Source: an uncultured SAR116 cluster alpha proteobacterium
Lineage (GTDB): Bacteria > Pseudomonadota > Alphaproteobacteria > Puniceispirillales > GCA-002684695
Direction: 5' to 3'
Length of the DNA: 43,292 nt
NCBI GenBank assembly: GCA_902522415.1
Contig: CABYVI010000010.1
Location: 1 to 43,292 of the forward strand
The notes under the pieces: model-generated
What the model saw: only the letters and a program-made list of their open reading frames with translations
What the model was told of the DNA's origin: nothing
The model's database searches: none
Translations under genes and position numbers: made by a program
Shown here: piece by piece, positions 25,951-33,695 of the stretch
How positions within the stretch are numbered: the first letter of the stretch is position 1
How the letters are laid out: the number at the start of each line of letters is the position of its first letter

Positions 25951-27021
25951 TTAAAAGCCTTCTAAAATTTTTAAATTTTCAGATTGTAAAGCAAACACTT
26001 TAAAAGCTTGACCCATATAAGAAGCTGAAACAAGACGCTCAAATTCATTAGAAAGTCTTCTTCTTTCAATGACTGATTTGTTATGACCTAAATTCTCAAA
26101 CCTTTCTTTTATACCTAAATTCATTAAAAATTCTTTTTGGGTTATAGGTCCTTTATAAATAACTCCATTGGGGACATTTTTCATAAAAGCAGAAAAATTT
26201 ACCCAGCTTGATAAATCAGTAAGACCAATACTCTGGAAAATATCTGAAGCATGATGATTTTTAACACCTTGTAAAGTATTTTTATAATTTAGTTCTTTGT
26301 TAATTTGTCCGTAGTCAATTACAATTAATGCACCACTATATTTTAAAATTAATTTAAATATTTTCGCAAGTATGGATTGAGTGTAAATGCTTTGTTCTAT
26401 AATCTTACCATTAGGATAGGGGTCGTCATCAAGTTTATCAGAGATTTTTTTTCCTAATACAAAATAGAAATTATTATTCTTTACCTCTACTTTTCTCTCA
26501 AACCAATAGCCATTATTTGAAATAAATTGGTTGATTGGTAGTGCATCAAAAAATTCATTGGCTATAAAATAGGTTGGTTTGTTTGGAATATTTTCCAAAT
26601 TATCAATCCAGTTGCATTTATATTTGCTCAAATTATTTTTTTGAACTTTCTTTAATTGATTGCTTTTCTCAAAAAGGAATGAATTAAACTTAATATTATT
26701 TGTTTGAATTTTTGAAAATGTATTAAGTATGTCCTTCATCAGAGTGCCATTACCTGGTCCAAGTTCTACTAGATTGATCTCTTTTAAATTCGATGACAAA
26801 GCATTACTATAAAAGTTTAGGGCAATTAGTTCACCAAAAACTTGTGAAATTTCTGGAGAAGTAACGAAATCACCTTTTTTACCAATAACCTTACTATTTG
26901 AATAATAGCCATGATCAATATTGTATAAACAAATTTCCATAAATTCAGATATATGAATTGGCCCATTTGCTTCTATTAATCTTGTGATTTTCTTTTTTAG
27001 TGGAGACTCTTGAATTTTCAT
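25951..27021 (-). CDS. SAM-dependent methyltransferase, MidA/NDUFAF7 family
   Basis: A 356-residue class I methyltransferase related to mitochondrial NDUFAF7 (MidA). Seen: GPIHISEFMEICLYNIDHGYYS (family N terminus), GKKGDFVTSPEISQVFGELIAL, the SAM motif NLVELGPGNGTLMKDIL (about 84–100), YFIANEFFDALPINQF (acidic/DALP motif), and ALIVIDYGQ. In mitochondria the homologue methylates an arginine of the complex I subunit NDUFS2; a bacterial NuoD/other substrate is plausible but unproven. It lies between lgt (11 bp) and pgeF (2 bp), an arrangement I recall across alphaproteobacteria. Confidence 0.93.
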   Translation of the reverse strand: MKIQESPLKKKITRLIEANGPIHISEFMEICLYNIDHGYYSNSKVIGKKGDFVTSPEISQVFGELIALNFYSNALSSNLKEINLVELGPGNGTLMKDILNTFSKIQTNNIKFNSFLFEKSNQLKKVQKNNLSKYKCNWIDNLENIPNKPTYFIANEFFDALPINQFISNNGYWFERKVEVKNNNFYFVLGKKISDKLDDDPYPNGKIIEQSIYTQSILAKIFKLILKYSGALIVIDYGQINKELNYKNTLQGVKNHHASDIFQSIGLTDLSSWVNFSAFMKNVPNGVIYKGPITQKEFLMNLGIKERFENLGHNKSVIERRRLSNEFERLVSASYMGQAFKVFALQSENLKILEGF

Positions 27022-27032
27022 ATTACTTTAAG

Positions 27033-27836
27033 CTATTTTGGATTTATTGATGAAATCAACAAGGTTAGTAACCCAGTAATAATCATTATAGAGCACAATA
27101 CTTGTCCTAGTGTTAAGTCCAATAAAATCATACCTAATTGTGGGTCTGGCTCTCTAAAAAATTCAATCAAAAATCTAAATAATCCATAGAGTAAAATAAA
27201 TATTCCAGTAATACAACCAGCTTTAGCTCTAATTTTAGTAAAGTAAAATAATAAATTAAGAAATAGAAAAAGAATAAAGCCTTCAAAAAAAGCTTCATAT
27301 AGTTGAGAAGGGTGTCTTGGAATTTCACCTCCTTTAGGAAAGACTATTCCTATTGGATGTTCGGTAATTCTTCCATACAATTCTCCATTAATAAAATTAG
27401 CTATTCGACCAAGCATAAAACCAAATGGAACAGTTAGTGATGAAATATCTGTTATTATTAAAAATTTTATTTTGTATTTAATGCTTGTAAAAATTTGGGC
27501 AATTATAACTCCAACTAATCCTCCGTGAAAAGACATTCCACCTTGCCAAACATAAAGTATTTCAATTAAATTCTCTGAATAATAATCAAAATTGTATAGT
27601 GCTACATATCCTAATCTTCCACCAATGATTACGCCAAGTATAGCATTATTAAAAAATGAATCTATTATTTCACTATTTAATGAATATCTCGATTTTGCCA
27701 AATATAATGCATACCTCCAAGAAAATAGAAGTCCTATAATATACGAAAGAGCATACCAGGTTATCGTAATAGGTCCTAAGTTTATTGCAACTGGGTCAAA
27801 GTTTATAGTTGCTATGAAATTATAAATACTATCCAT
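27033..27836 (-). CDS. lgt: Prolipoprotein diacylglyceryl transferase
   Basis: A 267-residue inner-membrane enzyme with about seven hydrophobic helices. It transfers diacylglycerol from phosphatidylglycerol to the lipobox Cys of prolipoproteins. Seen: ITWYALSYIIGLLFSWRY, GRLGYVALYN, VWQGGMSFHGGLVG (with the conserved His), GRIANFINGELYGRITEHPIG (the Lgt signature with Asn and Arg residues), and PRHPSQLYEAFFEG, LYGLFRFLIEFFREPD. Length typical. It is first in the leftward run lgt–midA–pgeF–prs–rplY–pth–ychF and divergent from ubiK across 114 bp. Confidence 0.96.
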   Translation of the reverse strand: MDSIYNFIATINFDPVAINLGPITITWYALSYIIGLLFSWRYALYLAKSRYSLNSEIIDSFFNNAILGVIIGGRLGYVALYNFDYYSENLIEILYVWQGGMSFHGGLVGVIIAQIFTSIKYKIKFLIITDISSLTVPFGFMLGRIANFINGELYGRITEHPIGIVFPKGGEIPRHPSQLYEAFFEGFILFLFLNLLFYFTKIRAKAGCITGIFILLYGLFRFLIEFFREPDPQLGMILLDLTLGQVLCSIMIITGLLTLLISSINPK

Positions 27837-27950
27837 ATTTCGAAATTAATATAAAAACTTTAATTTGAATTATTTTTTATTATTTTATTTAAATAACATA
27901 ACTTATAATGAATTAATTAATTTTTTAATTACTTTTCAAGAAGGAAAAAA

Positions 27951-28223
27951 ATGCTGAAATCAAAATTATTTAATGACTTTTCAAATGTTGCACAGGGTGC
28001 TTTTTCCACTATTAACGCTATTAGGGAAGAATTAGATGTATTAGTTAAGAGTAGACTTGAGAGATTACTAGTATCAAAAGGTTTGGTTACTAAAGAAGAA
28101 AATGATGTTGTGCTAATGCAGATTAAAGATTTGAATATGAAAATAAATGGTCTGGAAGCTAAAATTGATAACCAAGCTAAACAAATTATTTCTCTTAAGA
28201 ATAAAAAAATAAATAAAAGGTAG
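27951..28223 (+). CDS. ubiK: Ubiquinone biosynthesis accessory factor UbiK family (BMFP domain)
   Basis: A 90-residue protein matching the UbiK/BMFP pattern: LFNDFSNVAQGAFSTINAIREELDVLVKSRLERLL (amphipathic N-terminal helices), LVTKEENDVVLMQIKDLNMKINGLEAKI (C-terminal coiled coil) and a Lys-rich tail. UbiK interacts with membranes and UbiJ and aids ubiquinone synthesis under aerobic conditions. AAGGA precedes the ATG. It is separated from proC by 7 bp, so one transcript is likely. It is slightly AT-richer than its neighbours but otherwise unremarkable. Confidence 0.9.
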   Translation: MLKSKLFNDFSNVAQGAFSTINAIREELDVLVKSRLERLLVSKGLVTKEENDVVLMQIKDLNMKINGLEAKIDNQAKQIISLKNKKINKR

Positions 28224-28230
28224 CTAGTAA

Positions 28231-29043
28231 ATGAAAATTTGTTTAGTTGGTTGTGGGAAAATGGGGTCTGCACTATTAGAAGGATGGTCAATTCTCAAAA
28301 GTATTAAAGAAATAATAGTAATTGAACCAAATTATGAAAATATTACTAAAACATTAATTAATAATAAGAAATTCAATTTTTATAATAGTCTTTCTGAAAT
28401 TAAAAATAAGGGTATCTTTGATGTAACTATTTTGGCTGTAAAGCCTCAAATAATGAAAGAAGTTGTCATTCAATTGGCTGAATTGAGAATTCAAAGTAAC
28501 TCTTGGCTTTCAATTGCTGCAGGTTTAAAAGTCAATTTTTTTGAAGAGTATTTAGGCAGAAATCAATCAATAATCAGAACAATTCCAAACACGCCTTCTT
28601 CTATTTTAAAGGGTGTTACAGCAGTACATTACAACTCTAATTGTAATAAAAATGTAATAGAAAACTCTATATTACTTATGGATGCCGTTGGAGAGACAAT
28701 TCAAGTCAAAAATGAAGAATTAATGGATTCTTATACTGCTGTATCTGGTTCAGGACCTGCATATATATACTTTATGATAGAAGCAATGATAGAAGCTGCC
28801 ATTAGCATTGGTATAAGCAAAAAAGATGCAAGAGTACTTGCAGAAAAAACTTTAATAGGGTCAGCCTATTTACTTGAACATACAAATGAAGAAGTGCACA
28901 AATTAAGAAAAGACGTAACTAGTCCAAAGGGTACAACTGAAGCAGGACTAAAGGTTTTAATGGAAAACAATAATTTTTTTAATTTAGTTGATAGAGCTAT
29001 TAAAGAAGCACAAAAAAGAGGAAAGGACCTGGGCAAAATTTAG
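28231..29043 (+). CDS. proC: Pyrroline-5-carboxylate reductase
   Basis: A 270-residue NAD(P)H-dependent enzyme that reduces pyrroline 5-carboxylate to proline. Seen: KICLVGCGKMGSALLEGW (Rossmann motif, 2–19), TILAVKPQIMKEVV (61–74), IIRTIPNTPSSILKGVTAV, the VSGSGPAYIYFMIEAMIEAAISIGI signature, and RKDVTSPKGTTEAGLKVL (active site). Length typical. It follows ubiK after 7 bp and precedes the TetR-like gene after 13 bp. Confidence 0.95.
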   Translation: MKICLVGCGKMGSALLEGWSILKSIKEIIVIEPNYENITKTLINNKKFNFYNSLSEIKNKGIFDVTILAVKPQIMKEVVIQLAELRIQSNSWLSIAAGLKVNFFEEYLGRNQSIIRTIPNTPSSILKGVTAVHYNSNCNKNVIENSILLMDAVGETIQVKNEELMDSYTAVSGSGPAYIYFMIEAMIEAAISIGISKKDARVLAEKTLIGSAYLLEHTNEEVHKLRKDVTSPKGTTEAGLKVLMENNNFFNLVDRAIKEAQKRGKDLGKI

Positions 29044-29056
29044 TCCATATAATATT

Positions 29057-29647
29057 ATGTTTGGTGAACATGAAAAATATAAAATATTACTATCTATTTC
29101 CCTTCTGGACTTGCTTAAAGAAAATGAATATGAGAAAATAACCTCTGGTCTTCTAATAGAAAAAGCAAAATTAACAAAAGAAAATTATATCTGGATGGCT
29201 GATCACAAAGTTAGTCTTCTAAAAACATATTTTGAAATTGCAAATGATGAGATTATTATTGAAGCAAATAAAGATTTTAAAGAAGATATTACAGCCACAG
29301 TTAATGAGAAATTGACAGATGTTATAATAAGGTTTTTTGAGTTTCATGAGAAACACAAATTATCCATAAAGAAATTATACCGTTGTACTCTTTCTAATAA
29401 AAATCTTTTAAGTCTATTTATTTATATAATAAATGACCTATCTAAAAAGTCTTTAAAAATCTCAGGCGGTCAGTCATTTACCTTTAATGATAATCTAATA
29501 TTGTTTGGCTTAACTTCAACATATTCCTTGATTTTTCATAAATGGGTAACTGCTCAGGATAAAGATATTTCTAATATTATGAGTATTGCCGATAAGTATC
29601 TTAATAATGCTGAAGAAATCGCATCAAATCTAAAAATTATTAAATAA
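29057..29647 (+). CDS. TetR-like (possibly COQ9-like) helical protein
   Basis: About 196 residues from ATG at 29057, which avoids overlap with proC; the upstream frame start at 28988 lies inside proC and is unlikely. The N terminus EKYKILLSISLLDLLKENEYEKITSGLLIEKAKLTKENYIWMADHKVSLLKTYFE has the spacing of a TetR DNA-binding domain (helix 1, a short helix, then a helix-turn-helix). The rest is all-helical with no recognised ligand domain. Either it is a TetR-family regulator, or a COQ9-like lipid-binding protein, which shares that fold and would fit beside ubiK. The family is loosely conserved, so certainty is limited. csaA follows 1 bp later. Confidence 0.65.
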   Translation: MFGEHEKYKILLSISLLDLLKENEYEKITSGLLIEKAKLTKENYIWMADHKVSLLKTYFEIANDEIIIEANKDFKEDITATVNEKLTDVIIRFFEFHEKHKLSIKKLYRCTLSNKNLLSLFIYIINDLSKKSLKISGGQSFTFNDNLILFGLTSTYSLIFHKWVTAQDKDISNIMSIADKYLNNAEEIASNLKIIK

Positions 29648-29648
29648 T

Positions 29649-29984
29649 ATGCAAACATCAACTAAGAATTTTTTTGAAATAGATATTAGAAAAGGTAATA
29701 TTATTGATGCTGTTTTATTTAAAGAGGCAATAAAACCAGCAATTAAACTTTGGATAGATTTTGGAACTGATATCGGCATTAAAAAATCTTCTGCACAAAT
29801 AACTGACAATTATAATCCAAAATCTCTCAAAGGAAAGTCAATTTTAGCCGTAGTAAATCTTCCGCCAAGACAAATAGGACCTTTTATATCTGAAGTTTTA
29901 ATTTTAGGTTTACCTGATCAAAATAATTCAATTGTATTAGCTGTTCCTGATACTTCTGTTCCTAATGGTTCAAAACTTTCATAA
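29649..29984 (+). CDS. csaA: CsaA-type tRNA-binding protein
   Basis: A 111-residue OB-fold protein of the CsaA/EMAP-II-like tRNA-binding group. Seen: FFEIDIRKGNIIDAVLFKEAIKPAIKLWIDFG (first strands with the D-I-R-x-G core), KSLKGKSILAVVNLPPRQIGPFISEVLILGL (the conserved NxPPrqIG motif), and IVLAVPDTSVPNGSKLS at the end. It forms dimers in studied members and may help protein export or tRNA handling. It is the last gene of the rightward run starting at ubiK. It converges with the histidine kinase gene with no bases between the stop codons (29984/29985). Confidence 0.93.
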   Translation: MQTSTKNFFEIDIRKGNIIDAVLFKEAIKPAIKLWIDFGTDIGIKKSSAQITDNYNPKSLKGKSILAVVNLPPRQIGPFISEVLILGLPDQNNSIVLAVPDTSVPNGSKLS

Positions 29985-31289
29985 TCAAATAGGTAGTGAA
30001 ACCTTTACTCTTAAACCTCCAAGAGGTGATTCTAATAACTCTAGTGATCCACCATGCGATAAGGTTATATTATTTGCAATTGACAATCCAAGACCGGTCC
30101 CACCTGTATTTTTATTCCTTGATGTCTCAAGCCTGTGGAAAGGTTTTAGCGCGTTCTCTCTATCTTCAATTTTAATGCCAGGGCCATCATCATCTATAAA
30201 TATTAACAATGTGTCTTCTTTTTGCTTTATCAAAATTTCCGTATATTTTGAATATTTTCTAGCATTAGTTAAAATATTCATTACAGCTCTTTTGAAAGAT
30301 TGGGGACGCAAATTATAATATTTATCTTTAAATGCAATATTTAGTTTTATTTTATAATTTGATTTTTTGAACTGTTCTATAATTTCTATAAATATTTTGT
30401 GTAAATTTACCTTTGAAAATGACTCTCCAACATTATCTTTAGCAAACGAAAGATACTCAGAAATCATTAGTTCCATCTCCTCTATATCTTTTTCCATTGA
30501 AACAATCTCATTATTTCTTGGAAGCATAGCTATTTGAAGTCTTAATCTTGTTAGTGGTGTTCTAAGGTCATGGCTCACACCAGCAAGCATTTGAGTTCTC
30601 TCATTCATTTGGTTTCTAATCCTTGATGCCATTGAAATTACTGCTCTAGTTGCTAAACGTACTTCATTGGCTCCAGTAATTGGTATATTTTTTAAATCTT
30701 TCCCTATACCCAAACTATATGCTGTTCTAGCTAATTTTTTTATTGGTCTTACTTGAGCACTAATAAAAACCAATGTTAGTGCAAATAGTAAAAGAGAAGA
30801 GCCTATAGACCATGAAACAAAAATCCAGCTAGTAGAACTAAATACCCTTTTATTACTAAACTTAAAATTTAGCACTCCTTTATCAATTTGTATTCCTACT
30901 AATATATAATCTTCATCAGAAACAAAATCAGATATAAATGGTAATCTTATAATCAACTCCATAGAATCTTTAAATGCTTTTTCAGCGTATGTGTTACTTG
31001 AAAAAGTAAAATTAGGTATTTCTTTTCCTGAAACCCAGTCAATTTGGAAATTTAATCTTTTTGCTAAATCTAGTAATTCTGTATCAATTGGATTACTTAT
31101 ATTTGTCACTTGTGATGTTATAGCAGAAATGTCAGCAACTAAATTTTGTGTCATATGTCTTGTTACAGTATTCCAATGTCGAACGTAAAAAACTGTTACA
31201 GTCAATAATTGAACTAACAACAGAGGAAGCAGAACAATTATTAACAGTCTATTAAAAAGTGTTCTTGGAAAAAAATTTCTTAATCTCAT
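29985..31289 (-). CDS. EnvZ-like sensor histidine kinase
   Basis: A 434-residue transmembrane sensor kinase. Helix 1 is about 13–33 (LLIIVLLPLLLVQLLTVTVFY), a periplasmic domain of about 120 residues follows, and helix 2 (about 157–180) leads to a HAMP linker (AQVRPIKKLARTAYSLG). The HisKA box is VSHDLRTPLTRLRLQIAML, with the phosphorylated His near 248. The ATPase domain has the N box ILTNARKY, the G1 box IDDDGPGI and the G2 box GTGLGLSI. It autophosphorylates and passes the phosphate to the neighbouring OmpR-like regulator, 3 bp upstream. The stimulus cannot be told; osmotic or acid stress is typical for the family. Confidence 0.92.
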   Translation of the reverse strand: MRLRNFFPRTLFNRLLIIVLLPLLLVQLLTVTVFYVRHWNTVTRHMTQNLVADISAITSQVTNISNPIDTELLDLAKRLNFQIDWVSGKEIPNFTFSSNTYAEKAFKDSMELIIRLPFISDFVSDEDYILVGIQIDKGVLNFKFSNKRVFSSTSWIFVSWSIGSSLLLFALTLVFISAQVRPIKKLARTAYSLGIGKDLKNIPITGANEVRLATRAVISMASRIRNQMNERTQMLAGVSHDLRTPLTRLRLQIAMLPRNNEIVSMEKDIEEMELMISEYLSFAKDNVGESFSKVNLHKIFIEIIEQFKKSNYKIKLNIAFKDKYYNLRPQSFKRAVMNILTNARKYSKYTEILIKQKEDTLLIFIDDDGPGIKIEDRENALKPFHRLETSRNKNTGGTGLGLSIANNITLSHGGSLELLESPLGGLRVKVSLPI

Positions 31290-31292
31290 TTA

Positions 31293-31976
31293 TTAATTTC
31301 TGAATGGAACTCCGCGAAGAAGCCATCCTTTCCCTCTCGCATTTATTAAAAATTGGGGTTTTCCTGGATTTTCTTCAATCTTTTTCCTCAATCTTGTAAT
31401 CCCAACATCTATACTTCGGCTATTAGAATTTATTTTCAATAACTTACTAAGTTCTGTTCTATCTAAATATTCACCTTGATTATTAGTTAATGCAGTGAGT
31501 AAGTCATTTTCAAAATTTGTTGTATGTATGTATTGATTATTTTTATTTAGTTTTTTTTGATTATTATCCCAATTGAATACTCCAAATCTCAATTTTTCTA
31601 TTTTCTGTTTTTGTAAAAAATAAGTTCTTTTTAAAATATTATTTATTCTCAAAAGCAATTCTTCTGGATCGAAAGGCTTTGTTAAGTAGTCATCTGCTCC
31701 ACTTTTCAAACCATTAATTCTGTCATTTGTCTGGTCTAGAGCAGTAAGAAGAAGAACAGGCGTACTAAATTCGTTACCTAAGTTTTGCAAAAACTCTAAA
31801 CCTGTCTCATCTGGCATCATTACATCTAAAATAATTAAATCAAAAGCAAATTCCTTTATTAATTTTTTTGCATTTCTAGCATTCGCTGAAGTACTAACTT
31901 TAAATTTATTTTTCTTAAGGAATGCTTTTAAAAGTTCCCTTAGCCTATCGTCATCATCTATTACAAGAATATGCAT
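31293..31976 (-). CDS. OmpR-family response regulator
   Basis: A 227-residue regulator. The receiver domain has the acidic pocket VIDDDDRL (5–12), the phospho-acceptor Asp in LIILDVMMPDETG (Asp51), and Lys in YLTKPFDPEELL (about 97–108). The C-terminal winged helix (about 130–225) includes ELSKLLKINSNSRSIDVGITRLRKKIEENPGKPQFLINARGKGWLL, the OmpR recognition helix and wing. It binds DNA when phosphorylated by the adjacent kinase. ilvE is divergent at 137 bp, a neighbour arrangement I recall in other alphaproteobacteria. No target operator was identified. Confidence 0.93.
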   Translation of the reverse strand: MHILVIDDDDRLRELLKAFLKKNKFKVSTSANARNAKKLIKEFAFDLIILDVMMPDETGLEFLQNLGNEFSTPVLLLTALDQTNDRINGLKSGADDYLTKPFDPEELLLRINNILKRTYFLQKQKIEKLRFGVFNWDNNQKKLNKNNQYIHTTNFENDLLTALTNNQGEYLDRTELSKLLKINSNSRSIDVGITRLRKKIEENPGKPQFLINARGKGWLLRGVPFRN

Positions 31977-32113
31977 TTTAAACTTCTTAAATTTTTTAAG
32001 ATATCATATGCATAAAAATAAAATTTTTGCCAGTTACCTATAGACATTTTAAAAATTATTTGCTCTTTAGATAATTAATTTATAAAAATTCTTAGGGTTA
32101 ACGGAGATCAATA

Positions 32114-32989
32114 ATGAATATTGTTCCATTTGATGATAGAGATGGTTATATATGGATGAATGGCGAAATGACACCTTGGAGAGACTGTAAAAGCCATGTG
32201 ATAACCCATGGTTTGCATTATGCAAGTTTAGTTTTTGAAGGTGAAAGAGCTTATAATGGTAAAATTTTTAAATCTATTGATCATACAAATAGATTGTATA
32301 ATTCAGCAGATATTTTAGATTTTAAAATTCCCTGGGAAATAGAAAAGATTGAATCAACTAAAATTGAATTGTTAGAAACCATGAAATTATCTAATTCATA
32401 TGTGAGGGCATTTGCATGGAGAGGTTCTGAGATGATAGCCGTATCTGCTCAGCACACAAAAATTCATACTGCTATTGCTGTATGGGAATGGCCTTCATAT
32501 TTTGATCCTGATGCCAAGATGAGAGGTATTAAATTAGATATTTCAAACTGGAGAAGACCACCTGCAAATTGTGCTCCTGTGCATGCTAAAGCAGCGGGAT
32601 TATATATGATTTGCACATTAGCAAAACATGAGGCAGAGAAAAAAGGTTTTGATGATACATTAATGCTTAGTCATGATGGTTTTATAGCTGAAGCTACAGG
32701 AGCTAATATTTTTTTTAGAATGTCTGATGGAAAGGTTCATACACCTTTACCAAAAACTTTTTTAAATGGAATTACTCGAAAGACAGTGATTTCCTTACTA
32801 CAGGATGAAGGTTTTGAAGTACTAGAAAGAGATATCAATCTTGATGAACTACAAAATGTTACGGAATGCTTTTTAACAGGAACAGCAGCAGAGGTAACTC
32901 CAGTAGGCAAGATAGCTAATTATGAGTTTAAACCAGGTAGTTTGTGTAAAAAAATTATGAATCAATACTCTGACCTTGTAAGGTCATAA
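32114..32989 (+). CDS. ilvE: Branched-chain amino acid aminotransferase
   Basis: A 291-residue fold type IV PLP enzyme that transaminates leucine, isoleucine and valine. Seen: VITHGLHYASLVFEGERAYNG (substrate/PLP N-terminal region), FKSIDHTNRLYNSA, RAFAWRGSEMI, APVHAKAAGLYMICTLAKHEAEKKGFDDTLML (with the PLP Lys), GFIAEATGANIFF (the family signature), and CFLTGTAAEVTPVGKI. GGAGA precedes the start. It converges with moaE with no bases between the stop codons (32989/32990). Confidence 0.94.
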   Translation: MNIVPFDDRDGYIWMNGEMTPWRDCKSHVITHGLHYASLVFEGERAYNGKIFKSIDHTNRLYNSADILDFKIPWEIEKIESTKIELLETMKLSNSYVRAFAWRGSEMIAVSAQHTKIHTAIAVWEWPSYFDPDAKMRGIKLDISNWRRPPANCAPVHAKAAGLYMICTLAKHEAEKKGFDDTLMLSHDGFIAEATGANIFFRMSDGKVHTPLPKTFLNGITRKTVISLLQDEGFEVLERDINLDELQNVTECFLTGTAAEVTPVGKIANYEFKPGSLCKKIMNQYSDLVRS

Positions 32990-33442
32990 TTATTTCCATC
33001 TATCTTTGGCTAATTCGTCATCTAGTTTGGCTTCAACCCAAACATTATCTTTATTAACTCTTTCAGATTTCCAAAAGGGAGCTGATGTTTTTAAATAATC
33101 CATCATATATTCAGTAGCTTCAAAAGCTGCTTTTCTATGAATTGAAGCTGATGCAGCCAATACTATTTGATCATTTACATTTAAAGTGCCGAATCTATGG
33201 ATAATTAAAGTTCCTAATAATGGCCATTTTTGTGATGCATTTTTAGAAATATCAGTAAGCATTTTCTCAGTCATTCCTGGATAATGTTCTATGGTTAAAG
33301 TAGAAATTTTTTTACCATTAGAAAAATCCCTAACGTAACCTACAAATGAGGATAGTGCTCCTGGTATTTCTTTACAAATTGATTTTAAATTATCAATCTC
33401 ATTTTGAAGTATAAAATTTTCTTTTTGAACTCTTACAATCAC
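32990..33442 (-). CDS. moaE: Molybdopterin synthase catalytic subunit MoaE
   Basis: A 150-residue MoaE, the large subunit that puts dithiolene sulfur into precursor Z. Seen: IPGALSSFVGYVRDFSNGK (about 30–48), LTIEHYPGMTEKMLTDI, IIHRFGTLNVNDQIVLAASASIHRKAAFEATEYMMDYLK, and SAPFWKSERV with the catalytic Lys. Start: the frame is open back to 33490, but that would overlap moaD. GTG at 33442, one base after the moaD stop with GGTGG upstream, gives a typical length and is preferred. It is last in the leftward uvrC–pgsA–mobB/moeA–moaD–moaE run. Confidence 0.9.
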   Translation of the reverse strand: MIVRVQKENFILQNEIDNLKSICKEIPGALSSFVGYVRDFSNGKKISTLTIEHYPGMTEKMLTDISKNASQKWPLLGTLIIHRFGTLNVNDQIVLAASASIHRKAAFEATEYMMDYLKTSAPFWKSERVNKDNVWVEAKLDDELAKDRWK

Positions 33443-33443
33443 T

Positions 33444-33695
33444 CTAACCACCAGTAACAGGGGGAAAAAAAGCGATTTCATCTTTTTCATTAATCAAAGT
33501 TTCAAAATCCGCAAATTCTTTATTCACTGCTACTTTAATTGATTTGGGATACTTGAATGCATTCTGATGTTTGGTAGAGCTGTTTTTTAAAAAACCTATT
33601 AGATCTTTTATATTATGAACTTCATTTGGTTTTTCAATTTCTTCTAAGCTTTTACCAACTTTTTCTTTTAACCATGAAAAGTATAAAATCTTCAT
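33444..33695 (-). CDS. moaD: Molybdopterin synthase sulfur carrier MoaD
   Basis: An 83-residue ubiquitin-like beta-grasp protein ending in the diagnostic FFPPVTGG, whose terminal Gly carries the thiocarboxylate used by MoaE. The N terminus MKILYFSWLKEKVGKSLEEI and the core VAVNKEFADFETLINEKDEIAFF match the family. The start overlaps the stop of mobB/moeA (ATGA), and the stop lies 1 bp before moaE, so all three are coupled. Sulfur is expected to come from a MoeB-like adenylyltransferase, not seen in the window. Confidence 0.95.
   Translation of the reverse strand: MKILYFSWLKEKVGKSLEEIEKPNEVHNIKDLIGFLKNSSTKHQNAFKYPKSIKVAVNKEFADFETLINEKDEIAFFPPVTGG

Noticed and set aside
27929..28291. 120-residue minus-strand frame over ubiK
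   Set aside because: Hydrophobic, Ser/Leu/Phe-rich translation typical of the antisense of a helical Lys/Glu-rich gene; ubiK on the plus strand has family motifs and a ribosome binding site.
29965..30318. 117-residue plus-strand frame over the end of the histidine kinase
   Set aside because: Antisense to the kinase ATPase domain whose N and G boxes are clear.
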